Assembly: GCA_022497155.1 (NCBI GenBank)
Contig: MU385755.1
Span: 1-64,000, forward strand
DNA length: 64,000 bases
Origin: Whalleya microplaca
Lineage: Eukaryota > Ascomycota > Sordariomycetes > Xylariales > Xylariaceae
Reading direction: 5' to 3'
The notes below the pieces were generated by a model, which had not been told where the DNA came from, searched no databases, and saw only the letters and a list, made by a program, of their open reading frames with translations. Below, in pieces: positions 43,834 through 56,850 of the stretch. Made by a program: the position numbers and the translations under genes. The first letter of the stretch is position 1. Every line of letters starts with the position of its first letter.

Positions 43834-46405
43834 GTTGCCAATTCAGATATTATAGATAATGAAGGTTTTGGTATAAAGAGATATGAAGTTCAACATAAAA
43901 TTAGCGAAAGTGTGAGATATTGGAAAATGAATTGGGTAGGGTACACGTTCCAGTTGATGTGTAAGAAGGGTGCTGGATTTGAAGCCAGTTGAGTTAGACG
44001 ATATGCTCGAGCCATTCCATGATCTAGGGGTTACTGCTTTCTCTTCTAGTCGTCGATAATTAAGAAAGGGCGAAGCATACCTGGTATAGAACATTTGGAA
44101 CGGGAAGTTAAGGCACACACTTGTATGTTTAAAACTTAAGTCGAAAGAGCAATTGGCCTCTATGTGCGAACATATGCCAGAGCCTTACCCTATCTATCAT
44201 CTTTCATCTATCAATATTGACCTCCTTATATTGCTTATACATGTAAGAATCAACAAAGTTTATATCGAAACAATACAACAAACACTTTGATTGGTTTACT
44301 AACCCTAATCGCTCATATAGTCACGAGTATATGCCTAGCTGCCCTATCAACAACATAGGACCTATACCGGTCGCTATAGACGTTGGGTAAATGAACTCAG
44401 TAATATTTCCAAAATAGATACATATCAACCTTAAAACTTTACATGATCATGAACTAACACGCGGAAGGGAATCCTTTGCAGCTTCCTTTCATAGTTACCC
44501 AAGATTTCTAAAAGGCGTCAGGTTGTTTTTGGTACGTCATACCGTGGCTTAATAGGACTAATGACAAGTATGGTTTAAATAATATCTTATGTAGGGTATA
44601 CTAAATAGTTGTTTATAGCAATTCTAAATAAAAGACGGGAATTTCCATGTTATATCTTTAGCGACGGTAGGAGGAGAGGTTGTAAGTGGAGACCACTTGC
44701 CCCGTAGAACCGAGGCTGATTATGGTCCACGTTGACTAAATGAAGACTTCCACAATGGTATTGACAACTATATCCGTTCTCGTGGCAAGTGAAAGGCTTC
44801 CACAGTTGACGAAGACTAAGTGGACTGCTAGGATTTGATATTCGAGTCGGAAAGACTCGAATACGCACGGCTTTCTATGGTCTTAATTTTGGCCAAGTTA
44901 TTCTAAGACACCGGATGTGAGCAGACTCGATCTAGGCGATTGAAATTAGAGAGCTGCCATGGAATTTGCGAAACCAGGCATTTTGACATCTCACTTAATA
45001 GGGTCAAGGGGAAATTGAATCCTCCTCACCGAAGCTGTTAAACGAATACCGCTAGACTGGGCCCATGGACTACTCAGTGAAGTTTTTGTGCTACTAAAGT
45101 CAAGGTCATAGCTAATGAGCTCTGAGTAACGCTCGGTTTATCTACATGGGGTAACCCACTCATACTGAGCTAGAGAAGGAGGTCTGCCGGCAGCACAACC
45201 ACCACATGCCTAATGAAATCGTGTCAGCACTTGGATAAATATGGCTATAATAATAGTAGTGTGTGACATATGTATGTAACCTAGGGACAATTGGTAAGAC
45301 TTACGTCCGTGATCGTACTCCAGCTCTGAATAGGAACCTATGCCACACAATGCTGCTCATTGTCGAAATATAGAGATGTACATGCATGCTATGATATTAA
45401 CTCTGTTGTTGACTAGAAGGTCATCTGGAAACTACTATAATTTGTCAATTAATAACTTGATATACTGCTGGCGTTCGTTACAAATTTAATATATGCTAAT
45501 ATATATTTCCAACATATGAGATATAAAATGAATGGCTCATACGAGACTCCGTATATATTCACAGGGATGTTGAGTCAAATGCGATGACCACGACGTATTT
45601 TGGTTTCCATGCTTTACGGCCGTCGACCTAGATTCCTTGTGATATCGAGACCAGGCAGTTGATTACATATACGAGATGAGATGAGATCAGATCAGTGTAA
45701 ATTTCGAGTAGGAATGTCTTAGTGCGCAACAGAGCTCGAATTCTGGGATCCATCTTATTATGGGTTGATACAAGCCCTTCGAGTATGGCATTCCTCATTT
45801 TGTTCAGGCGAAGTCTTGTACGAAAAGACTGAGGCGTTTTACCTAGTTCAGTTCACTTCCGGCTGTACTCCTTCCCGAGCTGATAACACCTGTAACGTGC
45901 GACATTGTTGAAAATCGTCCAGGCAGCCAGGTGAACGAACTTCGGCGCTGGCGAGATGTAGATCTGGACAGTTCACGCATTACTCGAGTGTCTCGGTTCG
46001 ATCTCCCGTTCGTAAGCGAAATCCTACCCTGTCGGACGAGGTTTTTGGAATTGCCTTAGCCACGCCTGCCACGTTACTCACCGGAACCTAACACATAATA
46101 AGTGAGAACTGATGGGAACCTAAGTTGGAGCAATAGGTTGTAGTTGAATGACGGTCAAATAATGACCCGGTATTTTTTATCGAAACTCCCAACTCCCAAC
46201 TAATAAGAATTCGTGCATTAAGGACTTCGTCATTGGTTCCACCACTATACTACGTAAGCACTTGTCGATTAAGGCATGAAAGTGGCGTTGCATTCCCTTC
46301 GATGTGGCTTTGATTAGTTGCTTTAGTCTTATTCCAGTCTAGATTTGACTCTGCAACCGGCTTGTGATGAACCATTCCGCGGGTGCCGTGCCACAGCTCG
46401 ACAAT
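43834..46405. other. AT-rich gene-poor stretch
   Basis: No gene supported in 2.6 kb. The first part is upstream of the RING gene. A perfect hairpin lies at 44839-44863. The last part is the upstream region of the sugar kinase gene. Confidence 0.5.
44839..44863. repeat. Perfect 10-bp-stem hairpin
   Basis: TATTCGAGTC, loop GGAAA, GACTCGAATA: ten paired bases with a GNRA-like five-base loop, read directly. Confidence 0.9.
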
Positions 46406-47760
46406 ATGAAGCTCATCTGCGTTGGGGCCTGCTATCTGGACACCATTCTTAGGTAAGTCGCGGCGCGCAATAAGCATGACCTGACTCAGACCCATCAATC
46501 TCATTGCATGCAGCGTGCCTCACTACCCTGGCGAGGACGAAAAGTTACGTGCCACCAATTTACAAGTTCGCCGTGGCGGCAACTGTCCTAACACCCTCGA
46601 GGTGCTCCAGCAGCTCCTGAAGGAGCCAAACAGATGCGATGTCAAACCTTCCTTGATATCGTGTTTGCCAAGTGCGGAAGCTCCTGCGACAGCAAGGATA
46701 CTAGATTCCTTTGGGTCGGGTAGCCTTGTAGACTTTACGCGATGCATCTACCGGAAGGACCACGCAGACCCGGCGAGCAGCTACATTATACGTAGCGAAA
46801 AGACCGGCAGTCGCACACTCGTGAACTACAACGACTTACCCGAGATGACGGCTGACGAGTTCATCGCCGCCGCTAAAGAGGTTGGCGACGAGGCATGGTA
46901 TCACTTCGAGGTACGCCGGCACACCGATGGCTGGCTGGTTCGTGTAGACACCTAGCGTAGAACTGTTTATAACACAATGCACAGGGACGAATTCCCGAGA
47001 CGACGTTGCAGTGCATTCGGTATCTGAGGACATCATGCCCCAAGACAAGAATTAGCGTCGAGGTCGAGAAGCCGGGCCGAGAGGGACTAGAGGATCTGGC
47101 GGCCGAAGCGGACGTCGTCTTCTATTCGCGGAGCTGGGCTGAAGTGAGTTGCTCTCCGAAAGCGATAGCGGCGAGAGGCACAGAGTGCATTAATAAATTG
47201 ACAATCAGTCACAGAGTAAGCAGTACCAGAGCGCTCAGCAATGCTTGAGTGCCCAATCGGGCGTCGCCCGGAGAGCGTGAGTTGCATCGAACCCTTTCTC
47301 GCTACGTGACGTAGCACATTGGTGGGCTGAATTATGTCCAGTTTCCTCCTTCTGTGTACGTGGGGTTCGGAGGGCGCATCGTGTCTATCACTTCCCAGCG
47401 GAAATACTGTGTCTTGTCCGGCGACATCGCCTACGCAGTCCATTCGAGTAGTTGAGTATGTCAGACCGCCGACCGAGCTGCAAGTGACCGCCAAGGGTTG
47501 TTTTTAAAGCCCTTGTACTTTGCGTATGAGAATAATAATATTCAGGACTAACTTATCCCTGCGTTAGTACGGTAGGAGCAGGTGACACGTTCATTGCTGG
47601 GTTGCTATTCGGGATGTTGTGCCACCCGGAAGACTGGAACGCTGAGATGAAAGTCAGGTTTGCCGTGCAGCTTGCTACTTGCAAGGTTCAACGAGAGGGA
47701 TTCGATGGTGTTGGAACGGACGCGCTGAAGCGTCTTGGTGTGGCGTCTCAATCAAACTGA
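46406..47760 (+). CDS. PfkB-family sugar kinase, ketohexokinase-like
   Basis: Six exons: 46406-46452, 46514-46910, 46985-47143, 47215-47276, 47342-47455 and 47568-47760, giving 323 residues. All donors begin GTAAGT, GTACGC, GTGAGT, GTGAGT or GTATGT, and every junction keeps frame. The protein opens MKLICVGACYLDTIL, has the substrate-side motif RRGGNCPNTLEVLQQL (the PfkB GGN signature), SYIIRSEKTGSRTLVNYNDLPEM in the lid region, VEKPGREGLEDLAAEADVVFYSRSWA, and the second PfkB signature DTVGAGDTFIAGLLFG with catalytic Asp266. The arrangement fits ketohexokinase-like members that phosphorylate fructose or related sugars with ATP; a different sugar cannot be excluded. Length matches human ketohexokinase (about 300). 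Cytosolic. It stands alone, with no sugar-metabolism neighbour. Confidence 0.88.
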
Positions 47761-50700
47761 TGAGTGCCGATTCTGAAGGTACGTGTTACACTGGGACCTG
47801 ACAGAGCGATGGTCGTGTGACGGACGAGTTTTCAGCCGGACACGAGATTTAGGCGCCCATCGTAGGAGGTGTTTAATGGATAGTTTTCACTATACTGTAT
47901 GCAGTAGCTCTTGGAGTCCTGGGGAAACAGACCATATGCGTAAACCGAAAAGTTCAAACGTAGCTCGGGCACAAAGCACGAACCCGACGATTTTTAGTCT
48001 GCATGGGATTGATGACTCGTAATAGCGTATCTGGGGGACCCATCTCATGGGTAGGACTACATAGTATATTGTTAGGAAGGTTATGGTGCTGTTGGACGTG
48101 GAAAAGGGGAAAAGAGACCGGCCGAGACTAGACGATCGTCTGCAACGTAGGCAAATGGCGCATTGGTTCTGCCTCCTTCTCGGTGGCCTCTAGAAGCTAC
48201 ATAGTATGTAAATGGACTGGGGCAGCTGGCATTAGCGATGTACTGCGTAGTCTGGGGTGCCATAAAGCGGTGAGACAGTGGATCAACCCATCTGCCCATC
48301 AGATAAATGGTGTGCAAGAGAGGGAATGGGTGACAGAGATGAAGCTAGTAAGACGGCAGGGACGGTTATAACTCACCAAGCACTTGGTCGCCAGTAGATC
48401 GCAGCCAAGCGGGGTTGTCAACGGGCAACCTGAAGTGCTGTACCCATCCATCCCATTCCATCCCACTGCGGTATCCATGCGATCCGTTTGAATATCGGAG
48501 CCGCTTCCTGTAGCCCGAAATATTGGGTCACCGTGTACTGCGTATCGCTGATAGATATGACCGGGTGATGGCTTAAATCGACCCTTAAGGAACTCTCCGA
48601 CGTAGGATTGAGCGCGCGTTGCAGCGCTGACACGAAAAGGACAGGCATGGGTATATCATGAGGCTCGCCCTTGATAAATGTAGGTATCCTAGTACTACGT
48701 ATTTGTGCATACACACCTAGTATGACTCCAGACATGGATGCCAGATAGCAGTAACTAGCGATCATGATCATTCCTTCCTATGGCTTGCTTGCTATTCTGA
48801 CATTATAAGACCGTGTAGTGACAGTTGATACGTCGCAGTCGGTTGAGGCGACCCATGTGGCTCGTATCGAATAGTCGAGTTGATTGGCTAGATTCTACTA
48901 ACATCGGAGCAATTGCAGACTTCTCCAATAGTGGACTGGTAAACTGTACGTTTAAACTAATAAATAAATATAATTGTGTGTACTTTGAAGGGTTGTAAAG
49001 CCAATGTTTCGGAGGATAAGAGGCCGCTGCAGCATAGCTGGCCTTCGTAGATGGTGATAATAATGACGCAACGTATCGGGTCATCAACCCGCAGAAATGA
49101 GCACTTTACAGAGTGCGTGAACCGCAGCCATACTACTGTGTATACGATTGGTGCTGAATTACTTTGCCCAAGTGAGGATCACTCTCAAAAAGGATTCACT
49201 CCGGCGGTAAGTGTTTCGGGTAAACCCTACGAAGTGCACATAGATCACCAACTAGAGAACTTGTGGCCCCTAACGTGGTAATTGCACATATGAAGGATGC
49301 TAGTCTCCCAGGTGTACAGGAACGGGTTATCGATGTCTCATTCATTTAATCAATCCCGCTGTGCTTCTGCTGAAGCGAGGACGGTAGAAATGATAGACTG
49401 AACCAATTTGGCATTTCATGATGCAAAAATAAAGTAAATGTATGTGAAGCGGGTAGGTCCTGAGTAGTCATCGTCATTTGTGATGAGAATCTGGCGGGTG
49501 CCCCTAGTGCCTACTACGCACTATGGTGGTGTAAGGAGGTAATCGAATTGACTAGCCTTTTCAAAGTATCAATAGTGAACTGCTGGCCGGAGTTAGTGCT
49601 GATCCTTTCCGAAGTAGATGTTTCTGAGTATGCAAGATTCAAACAATGCAACTCGGTGCATCTACCTATGGAGTAGGTCCAGTAGTGTAACGAGCACAAA
49701 TGACCCCGGTTACTTTTGGAAGGACGGCAATTGTGCCTTTCCCAGGCCAACTAATAGTATTCTGCACTATGGCAAGAGCTTCACTACAGCATAGTTCATC
49801 TATTGGTTGGCGCAGGACAGGCCTATTTGTGTGTGGATTGGGCCGCGATTGGTTGCTCGTCAAGGCCTAGCGGTAGGTAGGCTAACGGATCAAGGACAGT
49901 GACGGAGTAACGCGTACGCAAGCCCAGGGGTGTCTTCCCTTATACTGCGTAGATGGTCGTCTGACCGGTGCTGATGAGCGGCTGGGACGCCCGAGTGCTC
50001 AGCCTCCTGCAGGCTGTTGAGGATCCATGATCCATTTCGCCATATGAACTTCATTTTCGATGAAAAGTTTCTAGTGGCACGAATGGACCGTTTCGGAGTA
50101 GTTTTTTGTTATTTATTTTTTTAATAAAGAAATCCGGCACTAGCGAAACTTGAGAATTCGCGCGGCTCTTTCCTAGTGTATATCATGAGTACCCATTGCC
50201 GGATTGATTGTCCTTCTGGAAAGGTTCAATTAACCCTACGGAGGTAATATTTCGAACGTAGGTAGACCTTATGTCTAGGATTGGAACCTCTTGGTAAGGG
50301 AATCTGGCTCGCTGATGAGCGTATGTATGTACTGAGCGCGAAGCCTTGCTTGGTAGGGAACCTTGGAAATAGTTAAGAGGTACAGCTTAATCAGATGTAA
50401 CCACACACAGTACTTAATGCCTTGCGATGGACAAGTGAACGTTTGCTAGCAAGCAAGGGTGATCATTGTACCTTGCGAAGTGACCTGTGTTTTGTCCGAC
50501 CCCCACAATATGCCAGACAGCAGGGGTTAATTGATAACCTTGTGAGATCCAAATGACATGAGATCCTAACCAGCCTTAGCCAGGGTAGGGTCGGATAGAG
50601 TTTTAAAAAGAAATGGAAATCTTCCAGAGAATTCCCTGGCATTGATTCGATTTCTCCCCAATCTCGTCCCACGAACTGACAGGGGGCTGGAGTAGATTGG

Positions 50701-53700
50701 TAGCTGGTCGTTCCTTATGGAGTGTAGTTGGCAAGTCTTGCCGTATATTTGATTTGTTCGTATATATGGTCGAAAAGGTACCACTTGACCTGCAGGACAT
50801 TGTTCAGCCTTTAGATCGAGTGGTGACTGTCAAAAGGCGAGACGATGATCTCAAGCACTTGCATGGAAGATGACGATGACGATGGTGGAGTTGAACCTTC
50901 AGAATGGGAATGCATGACTGCAACGGCACTAAAGACGAAGAGTGAGTATGTACATATACACAAAGTACAGACCTAATTGTACTCCTGCGTAGTAGCGTGC
51001 CACGCCAGTCAGATACCTGCCTGCCTACCTTACAAGTACATACATAGTATGCCCCGTTATGTATGTATGTGGAAAGACTGGAGGCCCGGGTTTCAGTGGA
51101 CTCTGCGGAACACGTTCGGTACTAGACTTCCGTATGTAATATGTAGATGGGTTAGCAAGACTGGACCACCTAGCTGGCAAGATAATCGTGACTGCATCGT
51201 CTACGCAGTGGAGCGGGGCCACTACCAGACCCTGACCATCACTCGAAGAGACCTGGTGGCGCTGACTCTTGTCAACGCAAGCACACAAACGTGACATGGA
51301 GCCCCGTGTAGCGTAATCCGATCATACTCTAGTACATACATACCTAGTATGTATGTACCAAGGCAGGATAGTTGAGATATCATGTTCAGCCTTAGCGACT
51401 TCGTGTAACTATTGGCGGCCCTGGCCTTCTGCCATAGACATGCATAAGGCCACTTGAGTCTTGACCTGGCATTGGGTCCCTAGTTTCACCAAGGCTCTTG
51501 TTCTAACCTTGCAAGATTATATTGAAAGTGTGACTTGTACCGTAGAGTCTTTCCGATCCTGTTACGAAACAGCCGCCTGCAGGTAAGTTATAGGTGGCTT
51601 GAAGATGTTGTTACGGAGGCTTGAGAAGTCCTGCTACGGTACATAGTAGCGGTGGTGGGGCTGCAAACACGCTGCCGGCAGCAGAATCGTAATCTCTGAC
51701 TCGCAGAGTGCTTGCATGAGCGTCATCCATGTTCGTGATGTAGTCCTTATTTGACGGGTGTGGCATGGCGGCACGAGACATGATACGTAGGTTATTAGGG
51801 CAGTAGGGTAGGATAGATACAGCCCCACTGCGATGAGGTCGAGAAGGGCGAAGTAGGTCCAGGTCTGTAGTACGCAACACGCAGTAATAACTCTGCCCAC
51901 AAACAGGATTCAACGGTGAAAAGTCAAGGGTCGAGCGGCGACCGGGCTTGTGCGACAATCGTGTGCATGTATTGGATGGCTGCTTTATATTCCAGGCTCG
52001 GATGAGTTTTGGCTGATCAAAGCTGAAGAATCGTGGTGAAATCCTTACGAGAGCGCAGGTACTACGCAGTATGTAGAATCACGGATCAGCAATCCCGACC
52101 TCAGGACTTAAACCTCTGGAGGGGCTTAGTTGGTTGGTTGGACACGTCAAGAAGCGTGTGTTGTGACTTGTAGTTTGTTACGGGACAGTGAAGGGATTGG
52201 GTAGGCAGCTTGCTCCTTTTGAGACTAGGATCCGTTCCACCTGCTTGGGCAATCTTAACGGCTCAAGGCATGGAGGGTTTCATTCTAGAGTACTTCGTAC
52301 TGCGTGTTATATGTATGTCTGGTGCTTACAGAGGGGTGCGTAGTACGTACTGCATGTAGATAGGCTCCGGAGAATTGAAGGATAAGACTAAAAGAAACAT
52401 GCAGATCGACTTCTCATCTTTAGACGAAGGGCATAAGGCCAGAAGGCCCAAGACCCTAGGCCTTACAAGTACCTACATATATGTATGTACATTCAAACGC
52501 TTCCAAACACCAGGGGCGAGATTGGCCGATTTGGAGCATGAAACCAAATTATTATCTCATTATTCATTATTAGATGCTGCCTGCTGCCAGCCACGACTTT
52601 TGCATACGGCGTACTTTGTACTATAGTGTATGCGAACCCTAGCGGACTTGCGGACCTACTACGACCTACTTATACATAGTACATACTATGCAGCCCCTGT
52701 ATGTTTTAGTTCTACCTGCTTAGAGCTATGCATCCTATATATCGTACATAGTACACAATAATCACTAATAGGTAAGGTTCTCTACACTCGAAACACATCG
52801 AGACCTTCCGGCGCTTGTTAAAAAAACATCCACGACACCTTTCATAGCACCGACAGGAATGTCTAAGGGTCAACCTAATCTCGTGACAATTTCCAGATTC
52901 TGTGATCTGCAGTTGCTATTAACCCTGGGTCAACTACCTGCTTGCTTGTTTGGTCGGTCTTCGGTTACTGTCCATGCAAGAAAGCGCCGATTAGACCATG
53001 TTTTGAGATTGCGCTCTGCGAGACCGAGAATCGAAAAGCCAAGTCATTCATTCACTAGCTTCCAGCCAGGCAGCCCAGGCAGGTTGTAATCCACAAAGAA
53101 GTACTATGTAAGAGGGTTGGGTGGCCTTGAATGAAACTCAATGCAACCAAACTGTCACTTAACCGTCCAGCCAATTCAAAGGAATGAACGGACATCTAAC
53201 CTGAGTATGTAGGGGTATCAAAGTAAAAGGAGCCTGTATATGTAAACAGAACACATAGTGGGAAAAAGTATCCGGATACAGATTGCGGCAGGGGATCTCC
53301 AAACCTGATGCTCCGTGGAAAAGTATAGATACCTCCACTAGGTGCTAGGTGGGATGGCTAGACTAGTACCTGTACGAGCATTGTTAGCAGCCGATGTACG
53401 CATTTAGGTAATATGAGCGTGCTGATCTAGCAGGTCATTGCGTTCCACGGTGGCAGGTTGGCAGGAAGATTGATTGTGTGATACACACTGCACAGCTCCC
53501 ATGGAAATGGATAATCCATTGGGAGGAGTCGCTTCCCATTGGTCCCATTTGTCCTTCCAGGCGGCATTTCTATGTAGGCTGTAGGGGGCAGGGGGGTTAC
53601 TGAAGGTAAGCAAGTCGCAAGGAGGACTCCTCCTTGGACCTTGGGTCTGTCTGCTTTTGAAGATCCCCGACAGCACCACTGGCGGGTCTCACATCTTATA

Positions 53701-55716
53701 TTGATCCCTGCACACAGAAAAAGGCTTCGACTCAGAACCAATCATCGGATCTGAAGATAGACGATTTGTTGCCTTCCTTAGATGGTTTCAAAATTTAACT
53801 ATCACAGGTACGGCCTCGACGAACTCATCACCACACAACTTTCATATTCCCTACACGTACGGATTACAGCCTGGATATCTTCTCTCATTCCTTGCTCTCT
53901 TGCTAATTGTAGTTCATTAGGGAGCATGCAGTGGCGTTATATTCTACTCTTTCTATTTCATATGCATCAGAAGGTTCTCCCACAATAGGACGTATACTGT
54001 TTAGAAGCGTAAAACATCTCACTTACACTTACGATATACCTGCTTCTGCTATAAGATTTGTGGTCCACGTACTCTACCGCTGCCATCGGTGAAGTACACG
54101 GAAGCTGGAAACCTAGGCAGGTGGGGTATGTGATTGGATTGAATTGGATGTTGCAGCGGTTTGTGCAGAGAGACAAGGGAGGCTTTCGCTCATGCACGGA
54201 ATGGTGTACTCCTCCCTCGATTGGTACAAAATATGTCTGAATATCTCAGGGCACGGATGTGCGCAGCAAAAGGGCGCCAAGCAGATTTATACCTAGTAAC
54301 GTACTGTGAAAATGATTTTATCTCCATACACTCCCTACACCATTCCGAGGAAATTCACCCCCTTTTGCCTCCTATTCCGCCCTAAACCAAGTGCTGCATG
54401 TCTTGGCACAGTGGCCCATTTCAAGCCTGACAGCCCTAGCAAGCCTGGCTGTTTCGTGGTCCATGGTCCACTAGGCAGGCTAAAGAGTGAAGCGGCTAAT
54501 GATAATTTCAAGACCCCTCCGGGTTTGACTAGCATGTCTACTTCATGGCATACAACGTACTGCGGGATGCTATGTAGACCAAGGGTTCTTGCAGACTGGC
54601 AGGGTCTAGCGGCACTGTCGAACCAGTCAGATGGTTGCAGTCCAGGGTTACCTTACCGATGGAACCGCTTCGGATTCGAAGCATCTCTTGGATCTTGCCG
54701 GACTACTACTGTACCAAAGTACATACCCAAGTATTACATATTGGTATAGGATCCAGTCGCCTCCCAACCCGATGTGATCCAAAGAGACACGCCTCCCTTG
54801 TCTCTGACACGCCCCCTGGGGCTTTGTATTCCCCTACCTATAACAAATCAACGACCGTCAAGCGTACTCTTTTGCCAACGCTAGGATAAGTACACATCAT
54901 TTCCTATCCCTACGCACCCTCCCGTCGAATTTCCTTAAGTTGTACAAAGCGTGTTCCATCCCCCATCCCCCCTCACCCCCCCAAAACCCACGCATCGTTT
55001 ACGCCGCAGAATAGGTAAGGTTACTATACGGAACAGGCAACTCGATGGGGGCCAAGGGTTACTACTTCAGGCGCCTAGTGGCTTTGTTCCCTTCGGACAT
55101 AATCCGTTTCTTTGACCGCCCACCTACTATGTAATTAGAATATACCTTGCAGTCATAAGTGCGAATTAATAAGTCAAAGACTTTACAACCTAGTCTAGTC
55201 CACTACACCAACGCTACCATCACCATCCGCCCGTCCCCGGCCATCACCACAATGGAGGATCCCTTTCTTAGACTGATCATCTGAGATCCCTGCCGGAACC
55301 ATATGACGCAGGGTAAAAATACAACTAGGCGAACTGTCATACAGATGAAGCAGACACGCGTAGACACACACACACATGCCAAACCCGGACATTGTCTCTA
55401 ATAAGTATTGTTTCTCGGCCCTATCGCCCCAATATAATCATCCATATGCCAATTCACATAGCAACTCTTTCCACGTTTCTAGCTTGATTTAACCTTTTTT
55501 TAAAATGAGGGTTTTTAAATATCATGCTGCATTCTTACCGAATAGTCCAACTTGACCTTTAGACAATACCTCTATTGTGACAATAGATAGATACTTAACT
55601 CCCTGCCTTCCCATTATCACCGATAATCCATACCTTCATCAACAGAACTTCTACCTAATCTTCTTCACTGCTTGACACTCTTGACTAGACATCATCCTCT
55701 ACTGTGGTCTATCAAG
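47761..55716. other. 8-kb gene-free region
   Basis: I found no gene or convincing decayed gene. The longest open frames (for example 54306-54749 and 48771-48418) lack ATG-context, domains or splice continuity. Short TACATA/GTATGT tracts recur (about 51,040, 51,330, 52,480, 52,670). Two CTGATGAG strings at about 49,970 and 50,310 are not followed by a complete hammerhead ribozyme. Confidence 0.5.
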
Positions 55717-56850
55717 ATGATGCCTTCACTCTTAGCGGCCAATGTGCCGCACATCCCGCTTCAGAACTATGCATCAGTCCCGAGTATGGACGAAATATCA
55801 CGGCAGCTCGCTATATCTGACTCAATTCGGCGCATGTCACGCAGTTCCCATGGACAACGAACGCCAGGCGCTATGCGAATTGTCAAGCCAAGCAGTGCCA
55901 ACAATAGTCCCCAAGCGATGGCGGCACGTCGGAGGACTATGATGAACGACAGCAACTTGGCCCGGCGCCGTCAGCAAGCTCTGGACCAAGCTATTTTGCT
56001 ACAGATGCATGATAATACAATAAATCATGAAGACCCTGTGAAGAGGACTAGCCGACCAGTCAGCTGGCACCCTACCTCACACCTCCAACAGCCGCACATG
56101 CATATACCTATACCACAACCCGATTTCTCTCAATACGTTGTACCTGCCCCGATGCCATATCACCACTCGGATATGTACTCGGGATACCAAAACTTTCCTC
56201 CGACTCCGGCGGCCTATTCTGGACAAACCTCACCATTGTCTACTTTCTCCCCGCTGTGTTTGCCATATGCAACAGCTTCACAGCCACAGGCCACTCCAGC
56301 ATACATAGATCACGATGCATGGAATCCTGCACCGCAATTCACCGCAAACTCTTATACAACGAATGAAAGCCCTGATACAACGGAGGCATTTCCCCAATTT
56401 ATAAATCAAGCCTCGTACAACTGGGATGAATTTCCTACGCAGGGATATAATAATGTCTGCACAGCACCCCCGACGCCGGACGAGTTTCAGCCCGTCCAGC
56501 AACCACAACCAGCAGTTCCTCCAGAAGAGGCAATACCGTATCAACCGCTTGAAGAGCCCGAGGAAGAGGGGGAGATATTGGTAGGAATGGGGCTTTATGA
56601 TCCACCAAATAAGGCGGAAACAGACCCGGGGTTGGACAATTACCGGACTACAACATCACAATTATTAGGCACGACCTACCGGAGAGGCCAAGGATGGAAA
56701 CTAGAAGAAGCTTGGGAACCCCCCGCAACAGATGATGAAGATGGCAAAGATGAGGACGCCGAAGGAGAAGAGCAAGAGCAAGAGCAAGACGAAAAGGACA
56801 AGGATGCCGAATCAGCCACAGCCACAGCCGAACAACCGAGTTGGATATGA
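55717..56850 (+). CDS. Conserved fungal protein of unknown function
   Basis: One exon of 377 residues from the ATG at 55717; a second ATG follows immediately. The upstream frame has no earlier ATG. The N-terminal part is basic (MAARRRTMMNDSNLARRRQQALDQAI, about 75-105). The middle (125-270) is rich in Pro, Gln, Tyr and Ser, with YSGYQNFPPTP and repeated PQ segments. Near the C-terminus lies an ordered block, EILVGMGLYDPPN ... DPGLDNYRTTTSQLLG, then GQGWKLEEAWEPP, before a strongly acidic tail (DDEDGKDEDAEGEEQEQEQDEKDKDAE). The GMGLYDPP...LLG...KLEE(A/T)WEPP block is a pattern I associate with uncharacterised Sordariomycete proteins. The composition suggests a nuclear or regulatory protein, but no function is claimed. 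Confidence 0.7.
   Translation: MMPSLLAANVPHIPLQNYASVPSMDEISRQLAISDSIRRMSRSSHGQRTPGAMRIVKPSSANNSPQAMAARRRTMMNDSNLARRRQQALDQAILLQMHDNTINHEDPVKRTSRPVSWHPTSHLQQPHMHIPIPQPDFSQYVVPAPMPYHHSDMYSGYQNFPPTPAAYSGQTSPLSTFSPLCLPYATASQPQATPAYIDHDAWNPAPQFTANSYTTNESPDTTEAFPQFINQASYNWDEFPTQGYNNVCTAPPTPDEFQPVQQPQPAVPPEEAIPYQPLEEPEEEGEILVGMGLYDPPNKAETDPGLDNYRTTTSQLLGTTYRRGQGWKLEEAWEPPATDDEDGKDEDAEGEEQEQEQDEKDKDAESATATAEQPSWI

Noticed and set aside
45975..46010. GGTTCGATC string that resembles a tRNA T-loop
   Set aside because: No pairing T stem, anticodon arm or acceptor stem could be drawn around it.
46250..46504. A minus-strand 84-codon frame
   Set aside because: Antisense to the first exon and intron of the sugar kinase gene.
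49970..50345. Two CTGATGAG strings reminiscent of hammerhead ribozymes
   Set aside because: The required GAAA after a paired stem II is missing or altered (CGAG, GAAG), so the catalytic core is not complete.
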